DNA of 6,516 nt from an uncultured Paracoccus sp. GTDB taxonomy: Bacteria; Pseudomonadota; Alphaproteobacteria; Rhodobacterales; Rhodobacteraceae. Location of the stretch: positions 1 through 6,516 of the forward strand of contig CALLYR010000182.1 of assembly GCA_937859005.1 (NCBI GenBank), in the 5' to 3' direction. Both the position numbers and the translations under genes were made by a program. Each line of letters opens with the position of its first letter. The first letter of the stretch is position 1. Of this stretch, positions 5,837-6,516 are shown piece after piece. Below the pieces are notes generated by a model, which was not told the origin of the DNA, did no database searches, and saw only the letters and a program-made list of their open reading frames with translations.

Positions 5837-5891
5837 GAATGCGGTCGTGGCCTGTTTCCCTTGCGGGAATCCCCAAGCGGGCACCGCATTC
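5837..5891. repeat. Inverted repeat with an inner hairpin in the gltX/oxidoreductase gap
   Basis: GAATGCGGT (5837-5845) and ACCGCATTC (5883-5891) are perfect 9-base inverted repeats 37 bases apart. Inside them TTCCC (5856-5860) and GGGAA (5865-5869) form a second stem with a TTGC loop. In the transcript this could fold as a long stem carrying an inner hairpin. It lies just past the oxidoreductase stop codon on that gene's strand. Possible roles are a 3'-end structure for either convergent gene or a small RNA; no promoter or T-run is obvious. The rest of the gap (5783-5836, 5892-5916) shows nothing I can name. Confidence 0.45.
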
Positions 5892-5916
5892 TTGTGATTG
5901 TGCAAAGACGGGCGGT

Positions 5917-6516
5917 TCAGCCCACCTTGAAGCCGGGCGGAATCCGGTCCTCGCCCGTCAGGATCAGATCGGCCATGATCCCGGCCACCGCGGGGGCCAT
6001 GCCGAAGCCGATCTTGAAGCCGCCGTTCGCCACGAAATGCCCCGGCCGCCCCGGCCACGGCCCCAGCAGCGGCGCGCGGCTGACGGCACGCGGCCGGATG
6101 CCCGCCCAGCGGTCCACGACGGCGGCACCCTCCAGCGCCGGGCACATGGCGCAGGCGCGGCCGATCAATGCCTCAAGCTGGTCATCCGTGCTGTGGCCGT
6201 CGGTGAAGTCGCGTTCGGCGGTGGAGCCGACCGCGACCGTGCCATCGGCATGGGGAACGACATGCAGCCCGTCCGCGAAGACCTGCGGGGCGTCGGGGGC
6301 GGCGTATTCCAGCAGCGCCGACTGTCCCTTGACCCCGCTGCCGGCCAGACGGCCAAGGTCCGCGCCCAGCGCCGCCAGCCCCTGGGCCCCTGTGGCCCAG
6401 ATCACCGGCACATCGTCCCGATGTGCATCGGGGTGCTGCGGACCCGCGCCCTCGACGACCTTGGCGCCCGCGCCCCGAATCGCGGCGGCCAGCGATTCGC
6501 CCGCGCGGCGGGGCGA
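5917..6516 (-). CDS. FAD-dependent oxidoreductase, DAO family, C-terminal part
   Basis: The last 199 residues of a flavoprotein of the D-amino-acid oxidase/glycine oxidase fold; the N-terminal FAD-binding Rossmann motif lies beyond the right edge. The reading frame is open to the edge. Seen: VIWATGAQGLAALGADLG (visible residues 38-55), GVKGQSALLEY (61-71), DGTVAVGSTAERDF (91-104), WAGIRPRAVSRAPLLG (137-152) with the GxRP motif whose Arg binds the substrate carboxylate in relatives, and GHFVANGGFKIGFGMAPAVA (159-178), the closing FAD-contact segment. Family members oxidise amines or amino acids to imines with FAD. The specific substrate cannot be decided; glycine oxidase (ThiO), DadA-like or another amino-acid oxidase are all possible. 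It converges with gltX across a 215-base gap with palindromic repeats. Family call is firm, substrate unknown. Confidence 0.88.
   Translation of the reverse strand, partial: SPRRAGESLAAAIRGAGAKVVEGAGPQHPDAHRDDVPVIWATGAQGLAALGADLGRLAGSGVKGQSALLEYAAPDAPQVFADGLHVVPHADGTVAVGSTAERDFTDGHSTDDQLEALIGRACAMCPALEGAAVVDRWAGIRPRAVSRAPLLGPWPGRPGHFVANGGFKIGFGMAPAVAGIMADLILTGEDRIPPGFKVG

Noticed and set aside
5702..5916. Possible small gene, tRNA or standard intrinsic terminator in the gltX/oxidoreductase gap
   Set aside because: Short frames there lack ribosome binding sites and conserved character, no cloverleaf is visible, and the hairpins are not followed by T-runs. Only the palindromic structures are supported.
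1..6516. Defence system, CRISPR array, prophage or insertion sequence
   Set aside because: No direct-repeat array, transposase, integrase, toxin-antitoxin or nuclease-like gene is present. All coding space is taken by recognisable housekeeping or metabolic genes of uniform composition.

Overview
The window looks like a conserved chromosomal region of a high-GC alphaproteobacterium, most likely a Rhodobacterales member close to Paracoccus. The evidence is the strong G/C bias at third codon positions, the alphaproteobacterial form of YidC (a Lys where enterobacterial YidC has its groove Arg), the gene order yidC - MOSC protein - engB, and the short form of glutamyl-tRNA synthetase. The genus is an inference.

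Layout. Five genes read leftwards from about 4273 to the left edge: a small zincin-like metallopeptidase (3866-4273), a PfkB-type sugar-phosphate kinase (2898-3869), the membrane insertase YidC (936-2798), a MOSC-domain protein (184-939) and the start of the GTPase EngB (1-187, cut by the window edge). Three of the four junctions are 4-base stop/start overlaps (ATGA, GTGA, GTGA). The exception is a 99-base gap before yidC, which holds a small hairpin and a plausible CTTGAC-type promoter. This suggests two transcription units, metallopeptidase-pfkB and yidC-MOSC-engB, with possible read-through. Divergent from them, gltX (4361-5701) reads rightwards with a textbook ribosome binding site. Convergent with gltX is the C-terminal part of a DAO-family FAD-dependent oxidoreductase (5917-6516), which enters from the right edge.

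The 215-base gap between the convergent gltX and oxidoreductase genes is the least ordinary part. It contains two copies of a short palindromic element in inverted orientation, forming a REP/REPIN-like doublet, followed by a second, unrelated stem with an inner hairpin.

How the genes fit together: YidC (membrane protein insertion), EngB (large ribosomal subunit assembly) and GltX (tRNA charging) are housekeeping protein-synthesis functions. The kinase, metallopeptidase, MOSC protein and oxidoreductase are accessory metabolic genes with no obvious shared pathway. I see no defence system, transposon, CRISPR array, tRNA or rRNA. The best leads are the paired palindromes, the altered nucleotide-binding motif of the kinase and the signature variant of the glutamyl-tRNA synthetase.
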